Assembly (NCBI GenBank): GCA_905215055.1
Contig: CAJMOH010000001.1
Span: 1 to 64,000 of the forward strand
Reading direction: 5' to 3'
Length of the DNA: 64,000 nucleotides
Source: an uncultured bacterium
GTDB taxonomy: Bacteria > Bacillota > Clostridia > Oscillospirales > Acutalibacteraceae
Position numbers and translations under genes: made by a program. The notes under the pieces were generated by a model, which saw nothing but the letters and a program-made list of their open reading frames with translations, did not search any database and was not told the DNA's origin. Positions 44,124 to 53,190 of the stretch are shown in pieces; positions within the stretch are counted from its first letter, which is position 1, and every line of letters begins with the position of its first letter.

Positions 44124-45853
44124 TGCAACGACTGCAGAAAAAGTACGCCCTGTCCCGGCAGGGCGCTAAGGATTTGGTAAAGGGCTGTTTGGCCTGCGTA
44201 TTTCAAAACATCACCTTTATGATTCCCGTGGGTCTGCTGTACTCCCTGGTGGGAGACCTGCTTGACGGCGGCGTGCCGGCGGGCAAGCTCCCCCTTTACG
44301 CGGCAGGCAGCCTGGCCTGCGTGGGACTGATTTTTCTTTCCACCTACCTGCAATATAACGCCACCTATTTTGCCACTTATGTGGAAAGCGGCGTTCGGCG
44401 CATCACCCTGGCGGAACGGCTGCGGCAAATTCCCCTTTCCTTTTTTGGAAAAAAGGACCTGGCCGATCTGACCAGCACCATCATGGCAGACTGCACCTTT
44501 TTGGAGCAGAGTTTCTCTCACTTTATTCCAGAGTTAGCTGGGTCTATCATCTCCACCGTGCTGATTTCCGTCAGCCTGCTGTTCTTTGACTGGCGCATGG
44601 CCTTGGCCGCTTTGTGGGTGCTGCCTGTGTCCTTTGCCATTGTGGGAGGCTCCGCCAGGGTGCAGGAGCGGCTGAATCAAAAGGCCATGGACGCAAAAAT
44701 GGCCTGCGCCGACGGCATTCAGGAGTGCGTGGAAGCTGTTCAGGACTTGAAGGCCAACAACGCGGAGGAAGCCTATCTGCGGGGCCTGGAAACCAAGATT
44801 CGGGCGGTTGAGCGCCGTTCCATCATCAATGAGTTTGGCTTGGCGGCTTTTGTAGTCAGCGCCTCTCTGATTTTAAAGCTGGGCATTGCCACCACCGCCC
44901 TGGCAGGATCTGTGCTGCTTCTCCAGGGGGACCTGGATATTCTGACCTTTTTCCTGTTTCTGCTGGTGGTATCCCGGCTGTACGACCCGCTCCAGGGGGC
45001 TCTGCAAAATCTGGCGGCGGTGATCTCCACCCGCACCAACATTGCCCGGATGAATGAAATTCTGGACCATCCCATTCAGCAGGGGCAAGACCGGCTTACC
45101 AACAGGGGATATGACATTCGCTTTGACCATGTGGGCTTTTCCTACAACACAGGGGAAACCGTTCTGCAGGACGTGTCCTTCACCGCCAAGCAGGGAGAGG
45201 TCACCGCGCTGGTGGGACCGTCCGGCGGCGGGAAAACCACGGTTTCCCGTCTGGCCGCCAGGTTTTGGGACATTGACAAGGGGAAAATTACTGTGGGCGG
45301 CATGGACATCTCCCAGGTGGACCCGGAAAGCCTGCTCTCCCTGTACTCCATTGTATTCCAGGACGTGACGCTGTTTGACAACACCATCCTGGAGAATATC
45401 CGCATCGGCAACAAGAACGCCACGGACCAGGAGGTGCTGGCCGCGGCAAGGCTGGCGAACGTGGACGAATTTGCCGAAAAGCTGCCGGACAAGTGGAACA
45501 GCAGCATTGGCGAAAACGGCTGCGAGCTTTCCGGCGGAGAGCGGCAGCGGATCTCCATCGCCAGGGCATTTTTGAAAAACGCCCCCATCATCCTGCTGGA
45601 CGAGGCCACCGCTTCTCTGGACGTGGAAAATGAAACTCTGATTCAAACGGCCCTTTCCCGCCTGATTCAAGACAAGACCGTGCTGGTCATTGCCCACCGC
45701 ATGCGGACAGTGGCAGGCGCGGACAAAATTGTGGTGCTGAAGGACGGCGCTGTGGCGGAGGAAGGCACCCCCGACGCCCTTGCGAAGCGGGACGGGCTGT
45801 ACGCCCACATGGTCAGGCTGCAAAACGCCAGCCAGTCCTGGACCCTGACCTGA
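44120..45853 (+). CDS. ABC exporter half-transporter, subunit 2
   Basis: 577 residues from the ATG at 44120, overlapping the stop of subunit 1. Six membrane segments, then GPSGGGKTT, LSGGERQRISIARAF, IILLDEATASLD and AHRMRT. Q-loop and D-loop look complete in both subunits, so both nucleotide sites may be active. Subunits 1 and 2 should form a heterodimer in the cytoplasmic membrane. A strong terminator follows 22 nt later. Confidence 0.87.
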   Translation: MMQRLQKKYALSRQGAKDLVKGCLACVFQNITFMIPVGLLYSLVGDLLDGGVPAGKLPLYAAGSLACVGLIFLSTYLQYNATYFATYVESGVRRITLAERLRQIPLSFFGKKDLADLTSTIMADCTFLEQSFSHFIPELAGSIISTVLISVSLLFFDWRMALAALWVLPVSFAIVGGSARVQERLNQKAMDAKMACADGIQECVEAVQDLKANNAEEAYLRGLETKIRAVERRSIINEFGLAAFVVSASLILKLGIATTALAGSVLLLQGDLDILTFFLFLLVVSRLYDPLQGALQNLAAVISTRTNIARMNEILDHPIQQGQDRLTNRGYDIRFDHVGFSYNTGETVLQDVSFTAKQGEVTALVGPSGGGKTTVSRLAARFWDIDKGKITVGGMDISQVDPESLLSLYSIVFQDVTLFDNTILENIRIGNKNATDQEVLAAARLANVDEFAEKLPDKWNSSIGENGCELSGGERQRISIARAFLKNAPIILLDEATASLDVENETLIQTALSRLIQDKTVLVIAHRMRTVAGADKIVVLKDGAVAEEGTPDALAKRDGLYAHMVRLQNASQSWTLT

Positions 45854-45874
45854 TGCGCCCAGCTTTCCCCTGGC

Positions 45875-45909
45875 AAAAAGGCCCCTCTCGCCAAGAGAGG
45901 AGCCTTTTT
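45875..45909. terminator. Bidirectional intrinsic terminator
   Basis: AAAAAGGCCCCTCTC / GAGAGGAGCCTTTTT with a 5-nt loop. It separates the convergent exporter operon and LysR gene. Confidence 0.85.
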
Positions 45910-45930
45910 CGTTTCCAAGAGAGGTTCGTC

Positions 45931-46821
45931 CTACGACACAGCTTTTTGTACCGCCGACAAAAACTGTCGCACCATGGGAGAGGGATTGGGAGAATGAAGC
46001 AGTCCATAGGGAATGGTGTAGTTCCAATCCACGGGAAGAATTTTCAGCAGCGGGTGGACATACTGCCACTTCTCCACGGCCATCAGCGCATAGCTGTTGT
46101 TTTCGCACCGGTTGAATACGGACACATCGTAAAAATCAAAGTCCACAATCTGGATCTGGGGATGATTTTTCCACAGGTCGTCCCGAAGCTGGTCCACATA
46201 GTGGCTCCAGTCCCGGTGCATCAGCATCAGCCTTTCCCCATACAGGTCCTGGACCGTCAGCCGGTCCTTTTGGGCCAGCCGGTGATGGATGGACACCGCC
46301 ACGCAGATTGGCTCCTTGGAAATCTCCAGTCCATCGCACCTTCGCAGGTTCAGCATGGTCTCATCGAATACCCCTGCCACCACGTCGATATGCTGCCCCA
46401 AATTGCCGAGAATCTCCCGGGCGTTTTCCAGGGTATTGTCAAAGGGGATCAGCTGGAATTTTGTGGTGGGGCAATACTTTTGCAGCTGAGGCCACATCTC
46501 CACCAGCACCTGGGCGGGCGTCATGGGAGAGGTGCCAATGCGGATTACATTTTCCGTCTCCTGCATGGCGTTGCGGGCGCGGGTGACAGAATCCTTGCAA
46601 TATTGGATGATGTATTTTGTGTCTTGATAAAGGGACTGGCCGGCCTTGGTCAGCTGCAGGCCGCGGTGTGTGCGGACAAACAGCTGCAGCTCCAGGTTTT
46701 CCTCCAGCAGATTGATCTGCTTAATCACCGCCGGGGGCGATATAAACAGCCGCTCCGCCGCCTTGTTGAAGCTGCCCGACTCCGCCACGCAGAGAAACGT
46801 GTCCAACTGCGGATTGTACAA
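45931..46821 (-). CDS. LysR-family transcriptional regulator
   Basis: About 296 residues. The N-terminal winged HTH is NPQLDTFLCVAESGSFNKAAERLFISPPAVIKQINLLEE (shown in part), followed by a periplasmic-binding-protein-like effector domain. A GTG at 46830 sits directly on the AAGGAGG ribosome site, so the TTG at 46821 (8 nt spacing) is preferred. It follows the DUF362 gene on the same strand but behind a terminator, so it is probably its own unit. Target unknown. Confidence 0.84.
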   Translation of the reverse strand: MYNPQLDTFLCVAESGSFNKAAERLFISPPAVIKQINLLEENLELQLFVRTHRGLQLTKAGQSLYQDTKYIIQYCKDSVTRARNAMQETENVIRIGTSPMTPAQVLVEMWPQLQKYCPTTKFQLIPFDNTLENAREILGNLGQHIDVVAGVFDETMLNLRRCDGLEISKEPICVAVSIHHRLAQKDRLTVQDLYGERLMLMHRDWSHYVDQLRDDLWKNHPQIQIVDFDFYDVSVFNRCENNSYALMAVEKWQYVHPLLKILPVDWNYTIPYGLLHSPNPSPMVRQFLSAVQKAVS

Positions 46822-46857
46822 AAAACGCACCCTCCTTTTCTTTGCTGAGAAACTGGG

Positions 46858-46894
46858 AAAAGGGCTTTTGCCATGTAATGAGGCAAAGCCCTTT
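46858..46894 (-). terminator. Terminator after the DUF362 gene
   Basis: On the minus strand AAAGGGCTTTGCC / GGCAAAAGCCCTTT (one bulge) followed by TCCC. It lies between the DUF362 stop and the LysR start. Confidence 0.7.
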
Positions 46895-46911
46895 CCTTAT
46901 TGCGCCTTGTC

Positions 46912-47913
46912 TTATCCCTGGAAGGGCTTCACGCCCCGCACAGCGTCCTGAACGGAAAGCAGGACGTCCCCGTTGTCAATATCCACCAGCAGGTAGCGGT
47001 CGTTGCCCATGCCCAGCTCCTTCATGTAGGTGAGCTGCCGCAGGCCGTGGCGGGACTCCATCCGCTCTACCAGGGCGTGGTGGTCGCTCTCGTTCAGGGC
47101 GTACACCAGGTCCACGCTGGCCTGGTCCACCGCCAGAATGTCCGTGGAGGCGCAGATACCAATGTTGGGGGTGACCACCGGCTCGGCGGCAGTTCCCTCG
47201 CAGTCGCAGGAGACAGACATATTCCGCAGCACATTCACATAGGTGACATGCCTGCCGAAGTGGTCGATGGCCGCCTTGCAGGACTCGGTCATCCGCTCCA
47301 TAAACTCCTCGAAGCTGATGTCCCACATGTCGCTGGAGCCGGGGGTGGTGTGGATCATTTTCTTGCCCACCTGGCCGTCGGCGCAGCCAATGCCGATGTT
47401 CTTGTTGGAGCCGCCGAAGCCGCCTTTCGAATGGCCCTTAAAGTGGGTGAGGGCCACCATGGAGTCGTAGTGCAGCAGGTTCTTGCCCATGGACATTTCC
47501 GTAAACCACTTGCCGCCGTTTACGGGGAGCATGACAGTGCCCTCCGCGTCCAGGATGTCCACAGGGCAGAAGGTCCAGCCGTTGACCTTCAGGGTCTCCC
47601 GGTGGGATTCCGTGGTGTAGCGGTCCCCCTTGTAATAGGTGTTGGTCTCGATGATGGAGGCCCCCGGCAGGTCTTTCTGGATCAGGTTTTCCACCCAATC
47701 CCGGGGGATGATGTTGGGGCCGTGTTTCTCGCCGGTGTGGAGCTTCACGCCCACCTTGCCGGTGATGTTCCCGTTTACCCGCCGGTAAATTTTCTCCAGG
47801 CCCGCGGCGGACAGGTCCCGGGTGAAGTAGACGATAGATTCATTCCCGGTGCGCTCCTCGTAAGGCACATAGTGATCTCCGCCGGCGCCGGGCAAAATGT
47901 GGTTTTCGCTCAT
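46912..47913 (-). CDS. DUF362 domain protein
   Basis: 333 residues from the ATG at 47913 (GGAGGATTTGCC upstream). The family's glycine-rich SKGGFGGSNKNIGIGCAD and an early KVGVKLHTGEKHGPN are present; no C-terminal ferredoxin motif is seen. DUF362 proteins are conserved in anaerobes and often linked to iron-sulfur proteins, but their reaction is unknown. It has its own promoter (47994-47966) and terminator. Confidence 0.83.
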   Translation of the reverse strand: MSENHILPGAGGDHYVPYEERTGNESIVYFTRDLSAAGLEKIYRRVNGNITGKVGVKLHTGEKHGPNIIPRDWVENLIQKDLPGASIIETNTYYKGDRYTTESHRETLKVNGWTFCPVDILDAEGTVMLPVNGGKWFTEMSMGKNLLHYDSMVALTHFKGHSKGGFGGSNKNIGIGCADGQVGKKMIHTTPGSSDMWDISFEEFMERMTESCKAAIDHFGRHVTYVNVLRNMSVSCDCEGTAAEPVVTPNIGICASTDILAVDQASVDLVYALNESDHHALVERMESRHGLRQLTYMKELGMGNDRYLLVDIDNGDVLLSVQDAVRGVKPFQG

Positions 47914-47965
47914 GGCAAATCCTCCGTTTCTGTAAGAGATGGCTCCCCCTTTGTTTTCTTGTTTT

Positions 47966-47994
47966 AGTATAGCCCCTTTTCCATTAAATAGCAA
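47966..47994 (-). promoter_or_regulatory. Promoter of the DUF362 gene
   Basis: Minus strand TTGCTA (47994-47989), 17 nt, TATACT (47971-47966), about 53 nt before the ATG. Confidence 0.6.
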
Positions 47995-48136
47995 ATGCTT
48001 TGTATTTATAGCGTTCCATAGATAGCAGCAATCTCTTTTTCAGGGATTCCGCCTGGGAGTCTTTGGAAAAAGCCTGTTTCTCACCCCGCGCCCATTCGTC
48101 AGGAGCCAACACACAGCGGAAAAAGGGCAGCTACCT

Positions 48137-48171
48137 AAAAAACGGCGCCTTCCAGCTTGGAAAGCGCCGCC
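48137..48171 (-). terminator. Terminator of the enolase/gpmA operon
   Basis: On the minus strand GGCGCTTTCC / GGAAGGCGCC with a 5-nt loop, then GTTTTTT. The rest of 47995-48219 shows no gene. Confidence 0.8.
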
Positions 48172-48219
48172 ACTCGCACCGGGACAGCCGCGGAAGCCAC
48201 CGCTTGTCTCCCCTCTGCG

Positions 48220-48566
48220 TCATCCTTTTGTTCCCTGGTTTTTCACCGCCTGCATCCTTTGCCGGACTGCCTCTGGGTCCCCAAAATAACGGCGGTCCAC
48301 CGGGCGAAGGCGATCATCCAGCTCGTAGACCAGGGGAATCCCTGTGGGAATATTGGCCTCCACAATCTTCTTGCCGGAAAGATTTTCCAGGTATTTTACC
48401 AGCGCCCGCAAGGAATTGCCGTGGGCCGCGGAAAAGCCTTCCTCACGAAGCAAGCGGCCTCCTGCCGGCCGCTTTCAGAAAGGTCCACGTCGGTCCAGCC
48501 CGTAAACAGGTTTCCCTTGTTCCACTGGCTTTCCCCGTGCCGGACCATAACCAGTTGACAGCCCAT
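48220..48566 (-). pseudogene. gpmA: gpmA, 2,3-bisphosphoglycerate-dependent phosphoglycerate mutase, internally deleted
   Basis: The ATG at 48566 starts a normal GpmA N-terminus (LVMVRHGESQWNKGNLFTGW, DVDLSESGRQEAA). After about 38 codons the frame shifts into LREEGFS, which joins directly to the C-terminal AAHGNSLRALVKYLENLS, IPTGIPLVYELDD, YFGDPEAVRQRM, ending normally. Around 130 central residues, including part of the active site, are missing, so no working mutase can be made. It follows enolase by 16 nt, so eno-gpmA was once an operon. A functional mutase must be encoded elsewhere. Confidence 0.85.
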
Positions 48567-48582
48567 AACTCTCCCCCCTTTT

Positions 48583-49881
48583 TCAAGAGCGCTTCACGCG
48601 GAAGGCGTCAAAGCCTGGATAAACCCCGCTGCTGCCCAGCTCTTCCTCGATGCGGAGCAGCTGGTTGTATTTGGCCACTCGCTCGGAGCGGCTGGGAGCG
48701 CCGGTTTTGATCTGGCAGGTGTTTAGGGCCACCGCCAGGTCCGCGATGGTGGTGTCCTCTGTCTCGCCGGAGCGGTGGGAGGCAATGGCTGTGTAGCCCG
48801 CGCTGTGGGCCAGCTTGATGGCCTCCAGGGTCTCGGACACAGAGCCGATCTGGTTGAGCTTAATCAGGATGGAATTGCCGCAGCCCAGCTGGATGCCCTT
48901 TTGCAGCCGCTGGGTGTTGGTGACGAACAGGTCGTCGCCCACCAGCTGGACTCGGTCTCCCAGGGCGGCGGTGAGCTTTTGCCAGCCCTCCCAGTCCTCC
49001 TCGTCCAAGGCGTCCTCGATGGAGACAATGGGGTATTTGTCCACCAGGGACTTCCAGTGCTGGATCAGCTCCTCGGAGGTGAATTTCGTTCCCGCCTTGG
49101 GCAGAATGTACTCGCCCTTTTTCTCCCCCTTCCACTCGCTGGAGGCGGCGTCCATGGCAATGACAAAATCACGTCCAGGCTGGTAGCCCGCCTGCTTGAC
49201 CGCCTCCAAAATAGATTGGATGGCCTCCTCGTCACTGGCAAGGTTGGGAGCGAAACCGCCCTCGTCCCCCACGGAGGTGGCCAGACCTCGAGATTTCAGC
49301 AGGGCCGCCAGGGCGTGGAACACCTCGGCGCACCAGCGCAGGCCCTCCTGAAAGCTGGGCGCTCCGGCGGGCATAATCATAAACTCCTGGACGTCCACCG
49401 TGTTGGCGGCGTGGGCGCCGCCGTTCAGAATATTCATCATAGGAACGGGCAAGCGGTTGCCGTTGACCCCGCCCAAAAACCGGTACAGGGGAACACCCAG
49501 GGAAAGGGCGGCGGCTCTGGCGCAGGCGATGGACACCGCCAAAACCGCATTGGCTCCCAGGCTGGATTTGTCCTTGGTGCCGTCGGCGGCAATCATGGCC
49601 GCGTCCACAGCATAAACGTCCGAGGCGTCCATCCCATGGACCGCTTGGTTGATGACGGTGTTGATGTTCTCCACCGCCTTCCGCACACCCTTGCCCAGAT
49701 AGCGGGACTTGTCTCCATCCCGCAGCTCCAGAGCCTCGAACTCACCGGTGGAGGCCCCGCTGGGAGCGGTCCCCCGCCCCACGGTTCCATCCAGCAGGGT
49801 CACTTCTGCCTCCACAGTGGGGTTGCCCCGGGAATCTAAAATTTCTCTTCCAAACACCCTTTCTATCTGCCGGCTATTCAT
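48583..49881 (-). CDS. eno: Enolase (phosphopyruvate hydratase)
   Basis: 432 residues with all enolase landmarks: REILDSRGNPTVE, GAPSGASTGEFEALELRDGD (shown as in the family), SIEDALDEEDW, LVGDDLFVTN, LIKLNQIGSVSET and SHRSGETEDTTIADLAV. The Mg2+ ligands and catalytic Glu/Lys positions lie in these motifs. The ATG at 49881 has AAAGGAG 10 nt upstream; ATGs further up have none. It catalyses 2-phosphoglycerate to phosphoenolpyruvate in glycolysis. The promoter carries a TTAG-N6-CTAA box, which is unusual for a glycolytic gene. Confidence 0.95.
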   Translation of the reverse strand: MNSRQIERVFGREILDSRGNPTVEAEVTLLDGTVGRGTAPSGASTGEFEALELRDGDKSRYLGKGVRKAVENINTVINQAVHGMDASDVYAVDAAMIAADGTKDKSSLGANAVLAVSIACARAAALSLGVPLYRFLGGVNGNRLPVPMMNILNGGAHAANTVDVQEFMIMPAGAPSFQEGLRWCAEVFHALAALLKSRGLATSVGDEGGFAPNLASDEEAIQSILEAVKQAGYQPGRDFVIAMDAASSEWKGEKKGEYILPKAGTKFTSEELIQHWKSLVDKYPIVSIEDALDEEDWEGWQKLTAALGDRVQLVGDDLFVTNTQRLQKGIQLGCGNSILIKLNQIGSVSETLEAIKLAHSAGYTAIASHRSGETEDTTIADLAVALNTCQIKTGAPSRSERVAKYNQLLRIEEELGSSGVYPGFDAFRVKRS

Positions 49882-49934
49882 GGTAAGCATGCTCCTTTCT
49901 TTCTCAGCATCACTAGGCACTGGTTTTTCACTTG

Positions 49935-49993
49935 TTAGTTAGTTTACACTAACTAGCTGGGCTTATCATACCACAGGCCTTTGAGAAAGTCAA
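49935..49993 (-). promoter_or_regulatory. Enolase promoter with an extended TTAG operator
   Basis: Minus strand TTGACT (49993-49988), 17 nt, TATGAT (49970-49965). The palindrome TTAGTTAGtttacaCTAACTAG (about 49935-49956) lies just after the start of transcription; its core is TTAG-N6-CTAA (49939-49952). This is the longest of the boxes. Confidence 0.72.
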
Positions 49994-50059
49994 GAGCGGG
50001 GAATTGGAAAGGAGAACGGCAGGCTCTGCTTTCCCGCGGTAAAATTTTTTGTTCCTGCC

Positions 50060-50083
50060 TTGACAGTGACCAGTCCTCTGCTA
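50060..50083 (+). promoter_or_regulatory. Promoter of the beta-helix protein gene
   Basis: TTGACA (50060-50065), 16 nt, TGC-TATATA extended -10 (or TATATT at 18 nt). About 65 nt before the ATG; a longer reading frame would start inside the -35. Confidence 0.55.
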
Positions 50084-50146
50084 TATATTATGATGGAAAT
50101 CCGCTCTTTTTTGAGTGAGAATTGTGAAAAACGGAGGAGTAACAGC

Positions 50147-52141
50147 ATGATTTACTATGTGGACGGCAAGTCCTTCCGAGATGGGAACGGCACCAAGGAA
50201 CGGCCCTTTAAGCACATCAACGACGCAGCGAAAATTGCCGCGGCCGGCGACACTGTTCTGGTGGCCCCCGGCATTTATCGGGAGTATGTGGACCCCCAGA
50301 ACGCCGGCACCAAGGAAAAACCCATTGTCTACAAGAGCGTTGAGCCTTTGGGAGCGGTGATTACCGGCGCGGAGGAGATCCAGTCCTGGCAGCCCTATGA
50401 GGGCAATGTGTGGGTGGCCCGGGTGCCAAATTCCCTGTTTGGAAGCTATAACCCCTACACCACCTATGTGTACGGCGACTGGTATTTTGCCGGACGCAGC
50501 AAGCACACCGGCTGCGTGTACTTGAACGGCAAGGCTCTGTATGAGGCTGAGAGTCTGGAGGCCTGTGTCAAGGGCGAGGTCTATGAATGCTCCTGGGAGC
50601 CGGAGGCCTCTGTTTACAAATGGTATGCCCAGCAGGACGGGGACGAGACGGTGCTTTACGCCAACTTCCAGGGCAAGGACCCCAACCGGGAAACGGTGGA
50701 GATCAACGTGCGGCGGGAGTGCTTTATGCCCTCTAAAACCGGCGTGAGCTACATCACCGTCAGCGGATTCACCATCAGCAAAGCCGCCACCACCTGGGCG
50801 CCCCCCGCCGCCTATCAGGACGGCATGATCGGCCCCCACTGGTCCAAGGGATGGATCATTGAGGACTGCGACATCTCCAACTCCAAGTGCGCGGGTATTT
50901 CCCTGGGCAAGTATTACGACCCGGACAACGACCACTATTTCACCGTAAAGCATGTGAAGTCCCCCACCCAGATGGAACGGGACGCCGTGTGCCGGGGCCA
51001 GTACCACGGCTGGCTGAAGGAGAAGGTGGGCAGCCACATCGTCCGCCGGTGCAACATCCACCACTGCGAGCAGGGCGGCATCATTGGACGGATGGGCGGG
51101 GTGTTCTCTGTCATCGAGGACAACCACATCCACCACATCAACAACATGATGGAGCTGGGCGGCGCGGAAATCGCCGGCATCAAAATGCACGCTGCCATCG
51201 ACGTGACCTACCGGCGCAACCACATCCACCACTGCACCATGGGCATCTGGTGCGACTGGGAGGCTCAGGGCACCCGCATTACCCAGAACCTGCTCCACGA
51301 CAACCAGCGCCCCTCCTTCGCCAAGCAGCTGAAGGGCGGCATGATGAGCCAGGACATCTTCGTGGAGGTGGGCCACGGTCCCACGCTGATCGACAACAAC
51401 GTGCTGCTCTCCGACGTGTCTCTGCGGTTTGCCACCCAGGGCGTGGCCATGGTCCACAACCTGATCTGCGGCGCCCTGACCTGCGTGGGCGGCGGCACAG
51501 GCCTCCGGTACACTCCCTATCACATCCCCCACCGCACGGAGGTGATGGGCTTTATGACCATCCTTCACGGCGACAACCGGTTCTACAACAACATCTTTGT
51601 GCAGAAGTGGCCCTCTGCGCCCTTTATCACCCTGCACGACAACGACGACGGCCAGGACGAGGAAAACCGCCAGGTTGGCACCCACGTTTGGGACGAATAC
51701 CCCACCTATGAGGAATGGATTGCCCAGTTTGACATGGACACCGACACCCCCAACATGGGCAAGCTGGCCCCTGCCCACGACTCTCACCTGCCCATCTGGA
51801 CAGAGGGCAACGCCTATCTGGGCGGGGCAAGGGCCTGGAAAAACGAGAAAAACGGCCTGACCGACACGGAAAGCGCTGTCACGGTGGAGCTGGAGGAGCA
51901 GGACGGCCAGCCCATGCTGCGGACCAACGTCTACGATCTGCTGAAGGATTTCTCCTGCCGGATGGTGAGCACCGATGTGCTGGGCAAGGCCTTTGAGCCG
52001 GAGGAACCCTTTGAGAACCCGGACGGCACTCCCATCACCTTTGACCGGGATTATTTTGGCGGCCACCGCGGGGCGGCTGTGCTTCCCGGCCCCTTTGCCT
52101 CCCAGGAGGATGCCGCCAAGCCTCTGTTCCAATTTGACTGA
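50147..52141 (+). CDS. Right-handed parallel beta-helix protein (carbohydrate-active type)
   Basis: 664 residues from the ATG at 50147 (GGAGGAGTAACAGC upstream). It opens with YYVDGKSFRDGNGTKERPFK and DAAKIAAAGDTVLVAPGIY, the DUF1565-like start of secreted beta-helix enzymes, followed by repeated HIHHC/NHIHH rungs at about 320-410 (NIHHCEQGGIIGR, NHIHHINNMMELGG, NHIHHCTMGIWC). There is no signal peptide, so it acts in the cytoplasm. Such proteins are polysaccharide lyases or glycosidases (for example GH141-like). It is followed 15 nt later by a nucleoside-hydrolase-type gene, suggesting a joint glycan or nucleoside-sugar route. Substrate unknown. Confidence 0.78.
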   Translation: MIYYVDGKSFRDGNGTKERPFKHINDAAKIAAAGDTVLVAPGIYREYVDPQNAGTKEKPIVYKSVEPLGAVITGAEEIQSWQPYEGNVWVARVPNSLFGSYNPYTTYVYGDWYFAGRSKHTGCVYLNGKALYEAESLEACVKGEVYECSWEPEASVYKWYAQQDGDETVLYANFQGKDPNRETVEINVRRECFMPSKTGVSYITVSGFTISKAATTWAPPAAYQDGMIGPHWSKGWIIEDCDISNSKCAGISLGKYYDPDNDHYFTVKHVKSPTQMERDAVCRGQYHGWLKEKVGSHIVRRCNIHHCEQGGIIGRMGGVFSVIEDNHIHHINNMMELGGAEIAGIKMHAAIDVTYRRNHIHHCTMGIWCDWEAQGTRITQNLLHDNQRPSFAKQLKGGMMSQDIFVEVGHGPTLIDNNVLLSDVSLRFATQGVAMVHNLICGALTCVGGGTGLRYTPYHIPHRTEVMGFMTILHGDNRFYNNIFVQKWPSAPFITLHDNDDGQDEENRQVGTHVWDEYPTYEEWIAQFDMDTDTPNMGKLAPAHDSHLPIWTEGNAYLGGARAWKNEKNGLTDTESAVTVELEEQDGQPMLRTNVYDLLKDFSCRMVSTDVLGKAFEPEEPFENPDGTPITFDRDYFGGHRGAAVLPGPFASQEDAAKPLFQFD

Positions 52142-52156
52142 GAGGAGCTGTTTTTT

Positions 52157-53086
52157 TTGGAGCTAGAAGCATTGACAGGGCTGCTCCGGCGGCTGGAACG
52201 CCCCGAAGGGCCTGTGGACGTGGTTCTGGACACCGACGCCTATAACGAGGTGGACGATCAGTTTGCTATTTCCTACCTGCTGGCCTCTCAGGACCGGCTG
52301 CGGATAAAGGCCCTGTACGCCGCCCCCTTTTTCAACGAGCGGTCCTCCGGTCCCAAGGACGGCATGGAGAAAAGCTATCAGGAAATTCTACGGCTGCTGC
52401 GGCTGGCGGGCTTTCCCCAGCTGGAAGGTTCTGTCTTTCGCGGGTCCGACAGCTACCTGCCGGACGAATCCACCCCGGTGCGCTCCCCCGCGGCGGAGGA
52501 CCTGGCAAAACGGGCCATGGCCTATTCGCCGGAAAATCCCCTGTATGTGGCGGCCATCGGCGCACCGACCAACGTGGCCTCTGCCCTGCTGCTGGAGCCG
52601 GCCATCGCCCAGCGGGTGGTGATCGTCTGGCTGGGCGGCCACGCCTGGGACTGGCCGGACAACCGGGAGTTTAACGCCTTTCAGGACGTGGCGGCGGACC
52701 GGGTGATATTTGACAGTCAGGCGGCGGTGGTTCAGCTGCCCTGCCAGGGCGTTGTATCCGCCTTCCGGGTCAGCGGCCCAGAGCTCCGGCAGTATTTGCT
52801 GGGGAAAAGCCCTCTGTGCGATTACCTGGTGACACTGGTGGAGGAATCTCAAAAAGCGGAACAGGCAGGCCCCTGCTGGACCAGAGTGATCTGGGACGTG
52901 ACCGCGGTGGGCTGGCTTTTGGGCCGGCGCTTTATGGAGGACCGGCTGGAGCCAAGTCCCATCTTCCAATATGACCACCATTACAGCTTCGACAAGTCCC
53001 GCCATCCCATGCGGTATGTGTATCACATTCACCGGGATGAGCTGTTCGCCGATCTCTTTGAAAAGCTGACAAGGCTGGGAAAATAA
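52157..53086 (+). CDS. Inosine/uridine-preferring nucleoside hydrolase family protein
   Basis: 309 residues. The Ca2+-binding signature DTDAYNEVDDQFAI lies at about 25-38; further landmarks are VAAIGAPTNVASALL, IVWLGGH and EFNAFQDVAAD. The start is a TTG with GAGGAG about 10 nt upstream. Known members cleave N-ribosides; members beside beta-helix enzymes may act on other glycosides, so the substrate is open. It is coupled to the preceding gene and ends at a terminator. Confidence 0.85.
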   Translation: MELEALTGLLRRLERPEGPVDVVLDTDAYNEVDDQFAISYLLASQDRLRIKALYAAPFFNERSSGPKDGMEKSYQEILRLLRLAGFPQLEGSVFRGSDSYLPDESTPVRSPAAEDLAKRAMAYSPENPLYVAAIGAPTNVASALLLEPAIAQRVVIVWLGGHAWDWPDNREFNAFQDVAADRVIFDSQAAVVQLPCQGVVSAFRVSGPELRQYLLGKSPLCDYLVTLVEESQKAEQAGPCWTRVIWDVTAVGWLLGRRFMEDRLEPSPIFQYDHHYSFDKSRHPMRYVYHIHRDELFADLFEKLTRLGK

Positions 53087-53092
53087 CTCATG

Positions 53093-53127
53093 AAAAAGCC
53101 CTTCGGTCAACACCGATGGGCTTTTTT
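53093..53127 (+). terminator. Intrinsic terminator
   Basis: AAAAAGCCC-CGGT / ACCG-GGGCTTTTTT with a 4-nt loop and two small mismatches. Confidence 0.8.
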
Positions 53128-53190
53128 GCGGAATGATCCGGCCTGGCTTGGACACACTAATCGCAAACCATGTGGAAAAGAGGGATCTGT

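Noticed and set aside
48063..48710. A 215-codon plus-strand frame over the gpmA remnant
   Set aside because: Antisense to a recognisable GpmA N- and C-terminus and to the end of enolase; no ribosome site.
50081..52132. A 683-codon antisense frame over the beta-helix gene
   Set aside because: Low-complexity Val/His/Gly/Ala-rich shadow of a G+C-rich gene; the plus frame has a start, ribosome site and recognised repeats.
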